The notes: generated from the letters alone by a model not told the origin. Counted from the stretch's first letter, positions 8,794 through 17,472 are shown. The stretch is 36,427 nucleotides of DNA from JBFWRI01 sp050248995 (GCA_050248995.1 JBFWRI010000019.1:1-36427); one strand, 5' to 3'. A program made the numbers and translations.

Positions 8794-9162
8794 CTAGATA
8801 TTCTTCAAGATATCATCAATGCGCTTGCTGGTATCGAAGCTGTTGTCGGCTTCAAAACGCAGGTCGGGCACGTTACGCAGGTTCTTCAGTTCCTTGGCGA
8901 CTTGATGGCGGAAAAACGGCTTGGTGCGTTTCAGCGCTTCCATGATGGGGCCCAGGTCTTTGCCGCCCAGCGGCATCACGAACACGGTGGCGTTGCGCAA
9001 GTCGGGGCTGACGCGTACTTCGGTGACGGTGATGCTGACGTCAAACAGTTCGGGTTCGTTGCTGTCGCCACGGTTCAGGATTTCCGACAGCGCATGGCGC
9101 AATTCTTCGCCAACACGCAGCTGGCGTTGTGATGGTCCTTCGCGTACGTCGTTGGGTTTCAT
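8794..9162 (-). CDS. rbfA: 30S ribosome-binding factor RbfA
   Basis: RbfA assists late maturation of the 30S subunit and 16S rRNA 5'-end processing, and is needed for cold adaptation in E. coli. The 122-residue protein has the usual KH-like fold landmarks: QLRVGEELRHALSEIL at the N-terminus, VSITVTEVRVSPDLRNATVFV in two parts, and the C-terminal VPDLRFEADNSFD. It begins 1 bp after the infB stop codon and ends 2 bp before truB, so the three genes are almost certainly cotranscribed and translationally linked. The length is typical. Confidence 0.96.
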   Translation of the reverse strand: MKPNDVREGPSQRQLRVGEELRHALSEILNRGDSNEPELFDVSITVTEVRVSPDLRNATVFVMPLGGKDLGPIMEALKRTKPFFRHQVAKELKNLRNVPDLRFEADNSFDTSKRIDDILKNI

Positions 9163-9163
9163 G

Positions 9164-11755
9164 TCAGCTGGCCAGCGTGCGGGCTTCTGACGTTGTTTCG
9201 AAGCATTCGATCAGATCGCCGACCTGAATGTTTTCGTAGTTTTCAAACGCCATACCGCACTCGAAGCCTTCGCGCACTTCCTTCACTTCGTCCTTCATGC
9301 GCTTCAGCGTCTTCAGCTTGCCTTCATGAATAACAACGTTGTCGCGCAGCAGGCGAACACCGGCGCCGCGCTTGACGATGCCTTCGGTGATCTTGCAGCC
9401 CGCGATCTTGCCGACCTTTGTGATGTTGAACACCTGCAGGATCTCGGCGTAACCGATGAAGGTCTGCTTGACGGTGGGTGACAGCAGACCGCCCAGCATG
9501 TCGCGCACGCCATCGATGATTTCATAGATGATCGAGTAGTAGCTGATGTTCACGCCATCGCGCTTGGCCAATTCCCGGGCTTGCGGGTTGGCGCGCACAT
9601 TAAAGCCGATCAGCAGCGCGCCGCTGGCCTTTGCAAGCGTGATATCAGCTTCCGAAATGGCGCCGACGCTGGCGTCCAGCACCTTCACCTTTACTTCTTC
9701 GTTTTCGGCTGTCAGCTTTTCAAGCGCGCCGCGGATCGCTTCAACCGAACCATGCACGTCGCCCTTGATGATGACGGGCAGGTTCTTGGTGTTGCTGCCG
9801 GCTGCGGCAATCATCTGCTCGATTCCGCCGCGTGCGGCTGCAGCGGCGGCCACGCCGCCGGCCTTCTTGCGGCGAGCCCGGAAGTCAGCCACTTCGCGGG
9901 CGCGGGCTTCGTTTTCAACAACGATGAATTCATCACCGGCTTGTGGCACGGCTGAGGCGCCCAGAACCTCAACCGGCATCGCAGGGCCAGCTTCCTTCAC
10001 TTGTTCGCCAAGGTCGTTGACCAGCGCCCGCACGCGGCCCCATTCGCTGCCGGCAACAAAGATGTCGCCGACACGCAGGGTGCCACGCTGCACAAGAACA
10101 GTCGCGACGGCGCCGCGGCCTTTATCCAGTTTCGCTTCAACGATCTTGCCTTCCGCGGCACGGTCGGGATTCGCCTTAAGGTCCAGAACCTCGGCTTGCA
10201 GCAGTACTGACTCAAGCAGCTTATCAAGGCCCATGCCGGTTTTGGCCGATACTTCAACCGACTGTGTTTCCCCGCCCATGTCTTCAACCTGTACATCATG
10301 CTGCAGCAGCGCTTCTTTTACTTTGCGCGGGTTCGCAGCGGGTAGGTCGGATTTGTTGATGGCAACAACCATCGGTACTTCGGCCGCTTTGGCGTGGCTA
10401 ATTGCTTCGATGGTTTGCGGCATGATGCCGTCATCGGCAGCAACCACAAGGATGACAACGTCGGTGACGTTGGCGCCACGGGCGCGCATTTCGGTGAAGG
10501 CGGCGTGGCCCGGCGTATCGATAAAGGTAACTTTCTGGCCGCTGGGTAACGTGATCTGGTAAGCGCCGATGTGCTGTGTTATGCCGCCGGCTTCCTTGGA
10601 AACGACGTTGGTTTTGCGCAGGGCATCCAGCAGCGATGTCTTACCGTGATCGACGTGACCCATAACGGTGACGACTGGCGGACGCGGCTGCAGTGTTTCC
10701 GGCGCATCCTGTTCGGCGGTGATTGCGGTTTCGACATCGCTTTCGGCAACACGTTTGAATCGGTGTCCGAATTCGGTGACGATCAGCTCGGCTGTATCGG
10801 CATCAATTGTCTGGTTAACGGTGGCCATAACGCCCATCTTCATCAGCGACTTGATAACGTCGGCCGCGCGTTCGGTCATGCGGTTGGCCAGTTCGCCAAC
10901 GGTGATGGCTTCGGGAATGACGACGTCGCGCAAAACCTTTTCCTGTGGCTGCTGCTGGCCTTGCGCCTTGCGCGCGAACTTCTCAGCGCGCCGACGCATT
11001 GACGCTACCGAACGGGCGCGACCGGGCTGGCCGTCGCTATCAAGCGCCTGCTCCAGCGTGACGCGGCCGGCCCGCCACGTGTTGGCTCCGGCATCCGGGC
11101 GGCCCGGTGTGCGGGTGCGGGCATTGCGGCTGCGGTCGGCACTTTCCTCGTCACCGCTGGTGAAGCGGGTCAGCTTGGCGGCGGCGGAATCGCCCGCGCG
11201 GCGCGCCATGTCGGCACGCTGCTGTTCGTCGGTTGTGCGCGACGACGGTGCGAATCCGCCACGCTGCACGGTATGGCCGCCGCGTGGTGCCGCGGTGCCG
11301 GAAGGACGTGTACCGGGTGTGCGGTTGGTTTCGCGCTCGGCGGCCTGGGCGGCGGCTTTGGCTTTTTCAGCCTCGCTAAGGCCGAAGTTGACAACCTGCG
11401 GTGTAATGGCACGCGGCGATGAGGGGGGCGGCTCGGCGGGTGCGTTACCGGCGGCGCGCAAGGCCTTCAGGCGCGCTTCACGTTCTTCGCTACTCAGATT
11501 CCTTTGTGCCGCTGTCGGGCGCGGCGCCTGTGGCGCTGCGGGCTTGGCGGCTGCTGGCGGTGACGCGATAGGCGCAGCGGGCTTTGCCGGTTCAGAACCG
11601 CGCACACGTCTCGTTTCAACGACGACCGTTTTCGAGCGCCCGTGCGAGAAGCTTTGTTTCACGGTTTCACCACCTGCAACCGGACGGTTGAGGGTTAGCT
11701 TGCCGCGCCCTGCGCTAAGGGTGCCGGGTTTTTTGTCGTCAGTTTTATCGCTCAT
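9164..11755 (-). CDS. infB: Translation initiation factor IF-2
   Basis: IF-2 is the GTPase that places initiator tRNA on the 30S subunit and promotes subunit joining. The product is 863 residues. An N-terminal IF2-associated segment (GRGKLTLNRP) leads into a long disordered Ala/Pro/Arg-rich region (about 60-260), common in alphaproteobacterial IF-2. The G domain has G1 GHVDHGKT at 366-373, then DTPGH and NKSD. Domains II-IV follow, ending with ECGMAFENYENIQVGD near the C-terminus. I start at MSDKTDDKKP because a strong GAAGGAAG ribosome-binding site precedes that ATG and the ATG overlaps the ylxR stop as ATGA; an in-frame extension of 12 codons upstream is unlikely to be used. The overlap indicates translational coupling to ylxR. 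Confidence 0.98.
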   Translation of the reverse strand: MSDKTDDKKPGTLSAGRGKLTLNRPVAGGETVKQSFSHGRSKTVVVETRRVRGSEPAKPAAPIASPPAAAKPAAPQAPRPTAAQRNLSSEEREARLKALRAAGNAPAEPPPSSPRAITPQVVNFGLSEAEKAKAAAQAAERETNRTPGTRPSGTAAPRGGHTVQRGGFAPSSRTTDEQQRADMARRAGDSAAAKLTRFTSGDEESADRSRNARTRTPGRPDAGANTWRAGRVTLEQALDSDGQPGRARSVASMRRRAEKFARKAQGQQQPQEKVLRDVVIPEAITVGELANRMTERAADVIKSLMKMGVMATVNQTIDADTAELIVTEFGHRFKRVAESDVETAITAEQDAPETLQPRPPVVTVMGHVDHGKTSLLDALRKTNVVSKEAGGITQHIGAYQITLPSGQKVTFIDTPGHAAFTEMRARGANVTDVVILVVAADDGIMPQTIEAISHAKAAEVPMVVAINKSDLPAANPRKVKEALLQHDVQVEDMGGETQSVEVSAKTGMGLDKLLESVLLQAEVLDLKANPDRAAEGKIVEAKLDKGRGAVATVLVQRGTLRVGDIFVAGSEWGRVRALVNDLGEQVKEAGPAMPVEVLGASAVPQAGDEFIVVENEARAREVADFRARRKKAGGVAAAAAARGGIEQMIAAAGSNTKNLPVIIKGDVHGSVEAIRGALEKLTAENEEVKVKVLDASVGAISEADITLAKASGALLIGFNVRANPQARELAKRDGVNISYYSIIYEIIDGVRDMLGGLLSPTVKQTFIGYAEILQVFNITKVGKIAGCKITEGIVKRGAGVRLLRDNVVIHEGKLKTLKRMKDEVKEVREGFECGMAFENYENIQVGDLIECFETTSEARTLAS

Positions 11756-12369
11756 GATGCTTCCTTCGTTAAACCAATGAGCCGCGCACACTCGCGCAGC
11801 AATGTGTTACCTTGTTTGTCGTTTCTTAACCCGATGTAAACTGTATTGTCGCGGCCAAGTGCAGCGCCAAGATCAGCGGCACTGAATGGAACTTGCAAGA
11901 CATTGATGCTGGTGCGTTGCTGCATGTCATTAAAGCCACTGTCGCTGGCATCGGCTGCGATGATGATGCCGCATAGCGCACGCTTTTTCAGCTCCTGTTG
12001 AACAGAGTCGGCTCCCAACGCAACCCGGCCTGCTTTTTTGGCAAGGCCAAGCAGGTCCATGACGCGCAAGCGCAGCTGTGTGCGCATCTGGTCGAGCAGG
12101 TTGGCAGGAATGACCACATTTTCTTTTGCGGCGCGGCCGAATAATTTTTTGGCGATAGCTTCAGTAATGCAGGCGGCATCTGCCGTTACCCAAAGGCCGC
12201 GGCCCGGCAGCTTTTCAGCAAAGTCAGGAACAAGGGTGTTATCGGGGCCGACAACAAAGCGGATCAGCGCGCTCTTGCTGCCGCTTTCACCACGCACGAG
12301 GCAGCGGCGCTCAGACACGCTGTCTGTGCGTTCGCTGTTTTCATAAGTTTGTTTAGACGCCATGAGCAT
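11752..12369 (-). CDS. ylxR: YlxR/DUF448 RNA-binding protein fused to an L7Ae-like domain
   Basis: The N-terminal YlxR (DUF448) domain covers about residues 15-95, with RRCLVRGE and the conserved PGRGLWV loop. An L7Ae/L30e-like RNA-binding domain follows from about 108 (DLLGLAKKAGRVALGADSV, CGIIIAADASDSG). This two-domain form (205 residues) is common in alphaproteobacteria between nusA and infB; many other bacteria have the two parts as separate short genes. The homologue YlxR/RnpM in Bacillus modulates RNase P; I infer only a general RNA-binding role. The ATG at 12369 has AAGGAG five bases upstream; a second in-frame ATG two codons later is less well spaced. The stop overlaps the infB start by four bases. 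Confidence 0.93.
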   Translation of the reverse strand: MLMASKQTYENSERTDSVSERRCLVRGESGSKSALIRFVVGPDNTLVPDFAEKLPGRGLWVTADAACITEAIAKKLFGRAAKENVVIPANLLDQMRTQLRLRVMDLLGLAKKAGRVALGADSVQQELKKRALCGIIIAADASDSGFNDMQQRTSINVLQVPFSAADLGAALGRDNTVYIGLRNDKQGNTLLRECARLIGLTKEAS

Positions 12370-12410
12370 CCAAACTCCTTCCCTCGTAAATCCGTACGCA
12401 TGGTACGGGA

Positions 12411-13928
12411 TTAATTGCCGGCTGGCTGCGGCTGTTCTTCGCCGTCAGCAAACCAGTGCGCACGCGCCGCCATGATAATCTCATTGGCATCGCGCTCGCG
12501 TAGCGTTTCTTTACCCAGAATTTCCACCAGCTCATCGCCAGCCAGGTCGGCGAGGTCATCCAGTGACTTCACCCCGGCTTCGCCCAGCTTGATCAGCTGC
12601 GGTGGCGTAATGCGATCGAAAGCCTTCAGGTCATCGGTGATGCCAAGTTCCTTCAGGCGGGCTGCAGCACGTTTCGCTTCGGCTTCCAGCCAGCTCTGTG
12701 CGCGTGTGATTAACTCGCCCGCCAGATCCGGGTCAAAACCCTGAATCTCGGCCAGCTCGTCGACGGGGATTTCGGCAATCATTTCGACGCTGCGGAAACC
12801 TTCGGCTACCAGCAGCTGGGCCAGCGTTTCGTCGACATCAAGCGCACTGATAAACAGCTCGGTACGCGTCTTGAATTCGGCCTGACGGCGCTCGGACTCT
12901 TCGGCTTCGGTCAGGATGTCGATATCCCAACCGGTGAGCATCGAGGCGAGGCGTACGTTCTGACCGCGGCGACCGATGGCAAGCGACAGCTGTTCATCAG
13001 GAACCACAACATCCATGCGGCCAGATTCTTCATCCAGCACAACCTTGGCAACTTCAGCCGGGGCCAACGCGTTAACAACGAACGTCGCTGGATCTTCCGA
13101 CCATGGGATGATGTCGATCTTTTCGCCGCCCAGTTCCTGCACAACGGCCTGGACACGGCTGCCGCGCATACCAACGCACGCACCGACCGGATCGATACCG
13201 CTGTCCTTCGAGACAACGGCAATCTTGGCGCGGCTGCCCGGGTCGCGGGCCACGGCCTTGATTTCGATAACACCGTCGTAGATTTCCGGCACTTCCTGCG
13301 TGAACAGTTTTGCCATGAACATCGGGTGTGTGCGCGACAGGAAGATCTGCGGGCCGCGGCCTTCGGCGCGAACAGCGTAGATATAGGCGCGCAGGCGATC
13401 ACCCGGCTTGAAATGTTCGCGGGGCAGGCCTTCGTCGCGGCGCATGATGGCTTCAGCGCGGCCACCGATGTCGACGATGACATTACCGAATTCAACGCGC
13501 TTGACGGTGCCGTTGACGACTTCGCCTTCGCGGTCCTTGAACTCCTCGAACTCGTGCTTGCGCACGGCTTCACGCACTTTCTGCGTGATGACTTGCTTGG
13601 CGGTCTGCGCGGCAATACGGCCAAAATCGATCGGCGGCAGCTCATCGACAAGGAAATCACCTACAGCGACGTCGGCTTTCTGCTTCTTGGCGTGCTTCAG
13701 GTCGATTTGCGTGAATTCATTTTCGATCACGTCGGCAACCTGCACAAAACGCTGCAGCTTGACGGTGCCGGTGCGGCGGTCGATTTCGGCGCGGATATCG
13801 TGCTCCTGCCCATACTTCGTGCGGCCAGCCTTCTGGATAGCCTGTTCAATGGCTTCCAGCACTTCTTCGCGCTCGATGTTCTTTTCACGCGCCACAATGT
13901 CGGCGACTTGGAGGACTTCGGTAAGCAT
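12411..13928 (-). CDS. nusA: Transcription termination/antitermination factor NusA
   Basis: NusA binds RNA polymerase and nascent RNA and controls pausing, intrinsic termination and antitermination. The 505-residue protein shows the full order: an N-terminal polymerase-binding domain (1-130), S1 (about 134-200), KH1 with GMRG at 253-256, KH2 with GRRG at 319-322, and C-terminal acidic helix-hairpin repeats (about 355-490) as in proteobacterial NusA. The ATG overlaps the rimP stop by one base (TAATG), giving translational coupling. The rimP-nusA-ylxR-infB order is conserved across bacteria. In E. coli NusA influences its own operon through leader termination; the leader hairpin before rimP may offer a similar point of control. 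Confidence 0.98.
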   Translation of the reverse strand: MLTEVLQVADIVAREKNIEREEVLEAIEQAIQKAGRTKYGQEHDIRAEIDRRTGTVKLQRFVQVADVIENEFTQIDLKHAKKQKADVAVGDFLVDELPPIDFGRIAAQTAKQVITQKVREAVRKHEFEEFKDREGEVVNGTVKRVEFGNVIVDIGGRAEAIMRRDEGLPREHFKPGDRLRAYIYAVRAEGRGPQIFLSRTHPMFMAKLFTQEVPEIYDGVIEIKAVARDPGSRAKIAVVSKDSGIDPVGACVGMRGSRVQAVVQELGGEKIDIIPWSEDPATFVVNALAPAEVAKVVLDEESGRMDVVVPDEQLSLAIGRRGQNVRLASMLTGWDIDILTEAEESERRQAEFKTRTELFISALDVDETLAQLLVAEGFRSVEMIAEIPVDELAEIQGFDPDLAGELITRAQSWLEAEAKRAAARLKELGITDDLKAFDRITPPQLIKLGEAGVKSLDDLADLAGDELVEILGKETLRERDANEIIMAARAHWFADGEEQPQPAGN

Positions 13929-14434
13929 TAGTTACTCACTCCCGCTTTAATTAGCTCATCTGTTAACACCAGCTTCGCTTTGGCAACATCGCCGAAGGGA
14001 AGCAACCATTCTTCTTTCTCATGCTTCAGCTTGATGGCATCCCCATCAAGGCCCTGCAGCACGCCTTGAAACTTTTTGCGCCCCGTAATCTCGCCGGCCA
14101 GCGGCACATGCAGTTCAATCTGTGCCAAAAAGCCTTTGAAGCGCTCATAGTCGTCTATCCGTGTCAGCGGGCGATCGATGCCGGGCGAGCTTACTTCCAA
14201 ACGATAGGCGCCCGAAATCACATCTTCCACGTCCAGCAGGGCCGATACCTGGCGGCTGATCGCTTCGCAATCATCCACCGTCATCGCCTTGCGGTCGTTC
14301 CGCTCGGCCATCAGCTGCAATGCCTGGTGCTTGCCCATACCTTGCAACTGAACCCGCACCAGCGCGTAGCCCATATGATCAAGTGTGGGTGTGACCACTT
14401 CTTCAATCCGCCGGGTCAGCGCTGTTGTCTTCAC
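13928..14434 (-). CDS. rimP: Ribosome maturation factor RimP
   Basis: RimP is needed for maturation of the 30S subunit. The 168 residues fit the family. Landmarks are RRIEEVVTPTLDHMGYALV at the N-terminus, DDCEAISRQVSALLD, the conserved LEVSSPGIDRPL motif near residue 80, and the C-terminal SH3-like part ITGRKKFQGVLQGLDGD. The start is GTG at 14434, chosen because GAGGAG lies eight bases before it and the family N-terminus matches. It is the first gene of the operon and sits about 80 nt behind a sigma-70-like promoter. The stop codon overlaps the nusA start. Confidence 0.97.
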   Translation of the reverse strand: MKTTALTRRIEEVVTPTLDHMGYALVRVQLQGMGKHQALQLMAERNDRKAMTVDDCEAISRQVSALLDVEDVISGAYRLEVSSPGIDRPLTRIDDYERFKGFLAQIELHVPLAGEITGRKKFQGVLQGLDGDAIKLKHEKEEWLLPFGDVAKAKLVLTDELIKAGVSN

Positions 14435-14463
14435 GGTCTTTTCTCCTCAACCATCTGGTCATT

Positions 14464-14493
14464 AAAAAAGGGCGCCTTCTTTCGAAAGCTCCC
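14464..14493 (-). terminator. Candidate leader attenuator in front of rimP
   Basis: On the minus strand GGGAGC can pair with GCGCCC (one A/G mismatch) across a 12-nt loop containing TTTCGAAA, and six U residues follow at once. It lies between the promoter and the rimP ribosome-binding site, where a transcription attenuator would sit. The stem is short and imperfect, so termination is probably partial. E. coli also carries a terminator in its rimP leader, but sequence homology is not implied. Confidence 0.45.
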
Positions 14494-14520
14494 ATTCTAA
14501 AAGAACAGATTGTTGGGATT

Positions 14521-14549
14521 TTTATATCAATTCGCCGGGGTGAAATCAA
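14521..14549 (-). promoter_or_regulatory. Sigma-70-like promoter of the rimP-nusA-infB operon
   Basis: The minus strand shows -35 TTGATT and -10 TATAAA separated by 17 bp, close to consensus. The expected transcript would start near 14514 and carry about 80 nt of leader with the U-tailed hairpin. It lies in the gap between the small unknown ORF and rimP, so the operon has its own promoter. Confidence 0.7.
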
Positions 14550-14596
14550 GAGTGCAGCTGCTAAACTTTTTATAGTATTTTCAGGCTGTTATAAGT

Positions 14597-15076
14597 CTAG
14601 CGTGGGCAGAAAGGCATATTGCTGCGCATAAGAGCATAAACAATACGGTTTAAAACACCTTTGCCATTTGTGAAACGGACAACAGGATCTTTTTCATTGC
14701 AACGATAAAGTTTATCGGCATTTTTGCGGAAGCGGTCGATAAAGCGCGAAAGAATTTTTTCACCCGGAAGAAAGCCAACAAGAATGCTGCGTGGCATGTT
14801 CATTGTGGCAATCTTAAGCTCGGTAGGCTTGGCCACGTTACCGATAACTGCGTCAGTAATCTTTGCGAAAAGATAGAGGCCCGTTGGTTCATATAGAGAG
14901 CCGGTATTTTCTTGAACTAAAGTTGCGACACTTTTGCCAATATCAAAATTTTCGAGGATGGCGGTAGTTCCAGCTGTGACGCCAAATAGTGACCAGCCGA
15001 AATTGATCCAGCCCCCAATAGCGGCGGCATTTCGATTGTCGATATCTGGTGTTAGTGCGCTTGAGATATTGTTCAT
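14597..15076 (-). CDS. Hypothetical protein with one hydrophobic segment
   Basis: I do not recognise this 159-residue protein. The N-terminus is polar (MNNISSALTPDIDNRN), followed by a hydrophobic Gly-rich stretch near 20-40 (IGGWINFGWSLFGVTAG) that could span a membrane. The C-terminal half is basic (FIDRFRKNADKLYR) and contains two cysteines, one three residues from the end. The start codon has AAGG seven bases upstream. The gene lies 9 bp after another small exported-type ORF, so the two probably form a pair. Base composition is visibly more A+T-rich than trmB and rimP on either side, and this position is normally occupied by neither gene, suggesting lineage-specific insertion. Function is unknown. 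Confidence 0.75.
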   Translation of the reverse strand: MNNISSALTPDIDNRNAAAIGGWINFGWSLFGVTAGTTAILENFDIGKSVATLVQENTGSLYEPTGLYLFAKITDAVIGNVAKPTELKIATMNMPRSILVGFLPGEKILSRFIDRFRKNADKLYRCNEKDPVVRFTNGKGVLNRIVYALMRSNMPFCPR

Positions 15077-15085
15077 AAAGCGACC

Positions 15086-15361
15086 TTACTTCATATTCAT
15101 GCAAGTAATTTGGCTTTTATAGCCAGAGCACAAATTTTCTTTGCTTTCAGCAGGTTGGAATGCCCGGGCAGCGCTAATTGTGGTTGTAGAAACCAGAATG
15201 CCAGCAATAAAACCAACCACTGCATTGCCTGCCTGTTCAAGTCCTGCACCAAATGGTGTGTCCGATTTTATGCGGTTTGCACAACGAAGGACGTTTGCAC
15301 CCGCTGAAGCGGTGCCAGCTATAGATATAAGTGTAAGTGCTACAATCATTGACGCTGCCAT
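15086..15361 (-). CDS. Small exported or membrane hypothetical protein
   Basis: I do not recognise this 91-residue protein. It begins with a hydrophobic signal-like segment (MIVALTLISIAGTASAG) with a possible cleavage site after ASA, then a second hydrophobic segment near residues 46-62 (NAVVGFIAGILVSTTT). Three cysteines lie in the predicted mature part, two near the C-terminus. Two starts are possible: ATG at 15361, which overlaps the end of trmB by 16 bp, or ATG at 15349, which forms an ATGA overlap with the trmB stop. Neither has a clear Shine-Dalgarno, so translation is likely coupled to trmB. The A+T-rich composition matches its downstream partner. Function is unknown. Confidence 0.7.
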   Translation of the reverse strand: MAASMIVALTLISIAGTASAGANVLRCANRIKSDTPFGAGLEQAGNAVVGFIAGILVSTTTISAARAFQPAESKENLCSGYKSQITCMNMK

Positions 15362-16011
15362 TCATAATAACGGCAGCGACGACCGGCAGCAATCGCCTTT
15401 GCTTCATACCGCGTATTGGGCCAATCGGGGCGCTCTTTATATAAGCCCGGTGCTGGGGCGAAGAATTTTTGTGCAGCCATCTGTTCTTCCGTCCACGCCT
15501 GCAGGCCCGGATCGTCGGTTGCAATGCGCAGGCCGCCGCCGGGCGCCAGCACACGCGCCAAACGTGCAAGATTTTCAGGTGATACAAAGCGCCGTTCGGC
15601 ATGGCGGGCCTTGGGCCATGGGTCGTTGAACAGTAAATAGATCATTTGCAAGCTGCCGGGTTCCATACGGTCCAGCAACAAGCGCGCATCACTTGGCCAC
15701 AGGCGCACGTTCGTAAGATTATTCTTTTCAATCTGCTGTGCGCACGACGACAGGCCGTTGATGAACGGCTCGGCGCCGATGAATCCAGTATCAGGATGTG
15801 CCAGAGCTTGCGCGATAAGATGTTCGCCGCCACCAAAACCAATTTCAAAGTGAACGGGTTTGCCGGAAAAAAGTTCGGCAGGGTTAAATGCACCGTTCGG
15901 CAGCGTGACTTCGTACTTATGCAGGTTATCGAACGCTGCCTGCCGTGCAGCATTCATGGGCCTACCTTTGCGGCGGCCGTAGAAGCGTAATTCTGGGGCG
16001 GCGTTGTTCAT
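15346..16011 (-). CDS. trmB: tRNA (guanine-N7-)-methyltransferase
   Basis: TrmB uses S-adenosylmethionine to methylate guanine 46 in the variable loop of tRNAs. The 221-residue length is typical. The SAM-binding motif FEIGFGGGEHL (about 55-65), GAEPFINGL, the tRNA-binding NDPWPKARHAERR motif (about 129-141) and the TDDP motif are all present. It follows the Gfo/Idh oxidoreductase gene by 15 bp. In many alphaproteobacteria trmB lies between metK and rimP; here that neighbourhood is kept but loosened by extra genes. The last codons overlap the next small ORF. No strong Shine-Dalgarno is visible. Confidence 0.97.
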   Translation of the reverse strand: MNNAAPELRFYGRRKGRPMNAARQAAFDNLHKYEVTLPNGAFNPAELFSGKPVHFEIGFGGGEHLIAQALAHPDTGFIGAEPFINGLSSCAQQIEKNNLTNVRLWPSDARLLLDRMEPGSLQMIYLLFNDPWPKARHAERRFVSPENLARLARVLAPGGGLRIATDDPGLQAWTEEQMAAQKFFAPAPGLYKERPDWPNTRYEAKAIAAGRRCRYYEWQRQ

Positions 16012-16026
16012 CGACAGCTTTTTAGA

Positions 16027-16989
16027 CTAATTAAAAGCTGCAAACAACAGATTGTGCAGGCGATGTGCAAACGGCAGGTTTGTTTCATTGCGTTGCAGGT
16101 TGCTGTGGGCTTCAGCTAGTACCCCCGTGTAGTGATTGGTAAGGCGTGGGGTTTCGTTGTTTAGTTTAATGATCTCAGGCTGCTGGTCGGGTTCCGAGAT
16201 CACAACTGTTTCAAGACTGTGATCCAGCAGCACTTCGGTGCCGTCTTTAAAGTAAAGCGTGGTAGCTTTCTTGTTAATGCCGCGCGTCCAGTCGATTTCA
16301 ATAGTGCCCTTACCATTCTGTGTGCCTGTATTATAGCTGAATGTCACGCGTGCATGAGGGATGTTACAGCCGTCAACGGGCGTAGCCAGTTTTTCACTGC
16401 TGGTAATATGCAAGCGTTCTGGTGGAATCAGCGAGCCAATAACGCTAAGCGCATTAATACCGCTGTCGATCCAAGCATTGCCCAGTGAGCGAGCGCGATT
16501 AAGCAGCTTGCCGTTTTCAAGGTACGGATCATCTACGTGCGCCTTGAAGCCGATCATGTCTTCCAGTTTCAAGCCACGGCTGGCGTGATTTTGGCGAAAC
16601 CATTCAACTTCAGCGCCATGATACGCATGAAAAGCCACTGCGAAATGAACGCCTTTTGCGTTGGCCAGCTCAATAAGGCGTTCAACATCTACGTGATTAG
16701 CGCAGATGGGTTTTTCAATCAGCAGATTGTTCCCGCTTTCAATCACACGGTGGCCAATATCAAAATGTGTTGGCGTTGGCGTTGCCACCATAATCAAGTG
16801 AGCCTTAGTATTGGCCAGAAGTTCATCGGCCGAAGTATAGAATTGTGTGTCAGCGGGCAGGCGGCTTTGCTGATCAGGATTTAAATCGCATGCTGCAACC
16901 AACTGCCATTGCGGCAGGCCTGCAAGCGCCTGCAGTTGAAACTGTGAGATGTGGCCAAGGCCGATAAGGGCAAATTTGCCGGGCTGCAT
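16027..16989 (-). CDS. Gfo/Idh/MocA-family oxidoreductase
   Basis: This is a predicted NAD(P)-dependent dehydrogenase of the family that acts on sugars, inositols and related cyclic or hydroxy compounds; the substrate cannot be told from sequence. The Rossmann fold starts at once (ALIGLGHISQFQ, with Ser in place of the third Gly of the usual GxGxxG). The family's EKP motif occurs in LLIEKPICANH near residue 96, followed by the C-terminal alpha/beta domain with NAWIDSGINALSVIG, where the acidic residue sits close to the usual active-site region. The length of 320 residues is normal. A good ribosome-binding site (AGAGGA) precedes the ATG. It is not a usual member of the metK-trmB neighbourhood, and its A+T content is above that of trmB, so it may be a later insertion. 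Confidence 0.9.
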   Translation of the reverse strand: MQPGKFALIGLGHISQFQLQALAGLPQWQLVAACDLNPDQQSRLPADTQFYTSADELLANTKAHLIMVATPTPTHFDIGHRVIESGNNLLIEKPICANHVDVERLIELANAKGVHFAVAFHAYHGAEVEWFRQNHASRGLKLEDMIGFKAHVDDPYLENGKLLNRARSLGNAWIDSGINALSVIGSLIPPERLHITSSEKLATPVDGCNIPHARVTFSYNTGTQNGKGTIEIDWTRGINKKATTLYFKDGTEVLLDHSLETVVISEPDQQPEIIKLNNETPRLTNHYTGVLAEAHSNLQRNETNLPFAHRLHNLLFAAFN

Positions 16990-17062
16990 AAAGTCCTCTT
17001 ATAAAGTGCTTTAGACTACAGGGGCCTTTTACTGACGCCCGGATTTAGTTTCAACATTTGTT

Positions 17063-17470
17063 TTATAAAGAAAGCTCATAAAATTTCTCGTCGCCATGCG
17101 GCATGGCCAGCATGCCGATATCCTTAAAACTATGTTTGGCGTGAAAGCCCAAGCCGAGGCCATTGATAACTTCGGTTGAGCTTAGAAGTTTTGCAAAGCC
17201 TTTGGTTTTTATGTCTATCTTGGCGGCTTCAAGCAGCTTGCTGCCAATACCTTGCCTTTGCGCGTCGGGCACAATCTTTATGTGCTCGATGAAAGGTGTG
17301 TTCCCCCATATGATGCCGTAAATAAGAAAGCCTATCGGCTTGTTGTCCATCTTCGCCAGAAATGCCATACCATCGCGAATACGTGCAGCAGCATAGTCAC
17401 CATGCTTTGCAAGAAGGCCTGGCTGGATTACAAGCAAGTCCTCGACTGCGGGGTTCCTGATGATGTCCAT
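17063..17470 (-). CDS. GNAT-family N-acetyltransferase
   Basis: This 135-residue single-domain protein has the GNAT fold. The acetyl-CoA pyrophosphate loop is QRQGIG at 71-76, inside IKIVPDAQRQGIGSKLLEAA. The beta4 segment IEHIKIVP precedes it, and GLGLGFHAKHSFK near the end matches the usual motif B region. The substrate (amino group of a protein, amino acid or small molecule) is unknown. It starts 2 bp after the metK stop, so it is very likely in the same transcript. GNATs lie on both sides of metK here. Confidence 0.88.
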   Translation of the reverse strand: MDIIRNPAVEDLLVIQPGLLAKHGDYAAARIRDGMAFLAKMDNKPIGFLIYGIIWGNTPFIEHIKIVPDAQRQGIGSKLLEAAKIDIKTKGFAKLLSSTEVINGLGLGFHAKHSFKDIGMLAMPHGDEKFYELSL

Positions 17471-17472
17471 GC

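Noticed and set aside
10668..11780. 370-codon open frame on the plus strand opposite infB
   Set aside because: It is Ser/Ala/Arg-rich low-complexity translation antisense to the IF-2 linker and GTPase regions, typical of a shadow frame.
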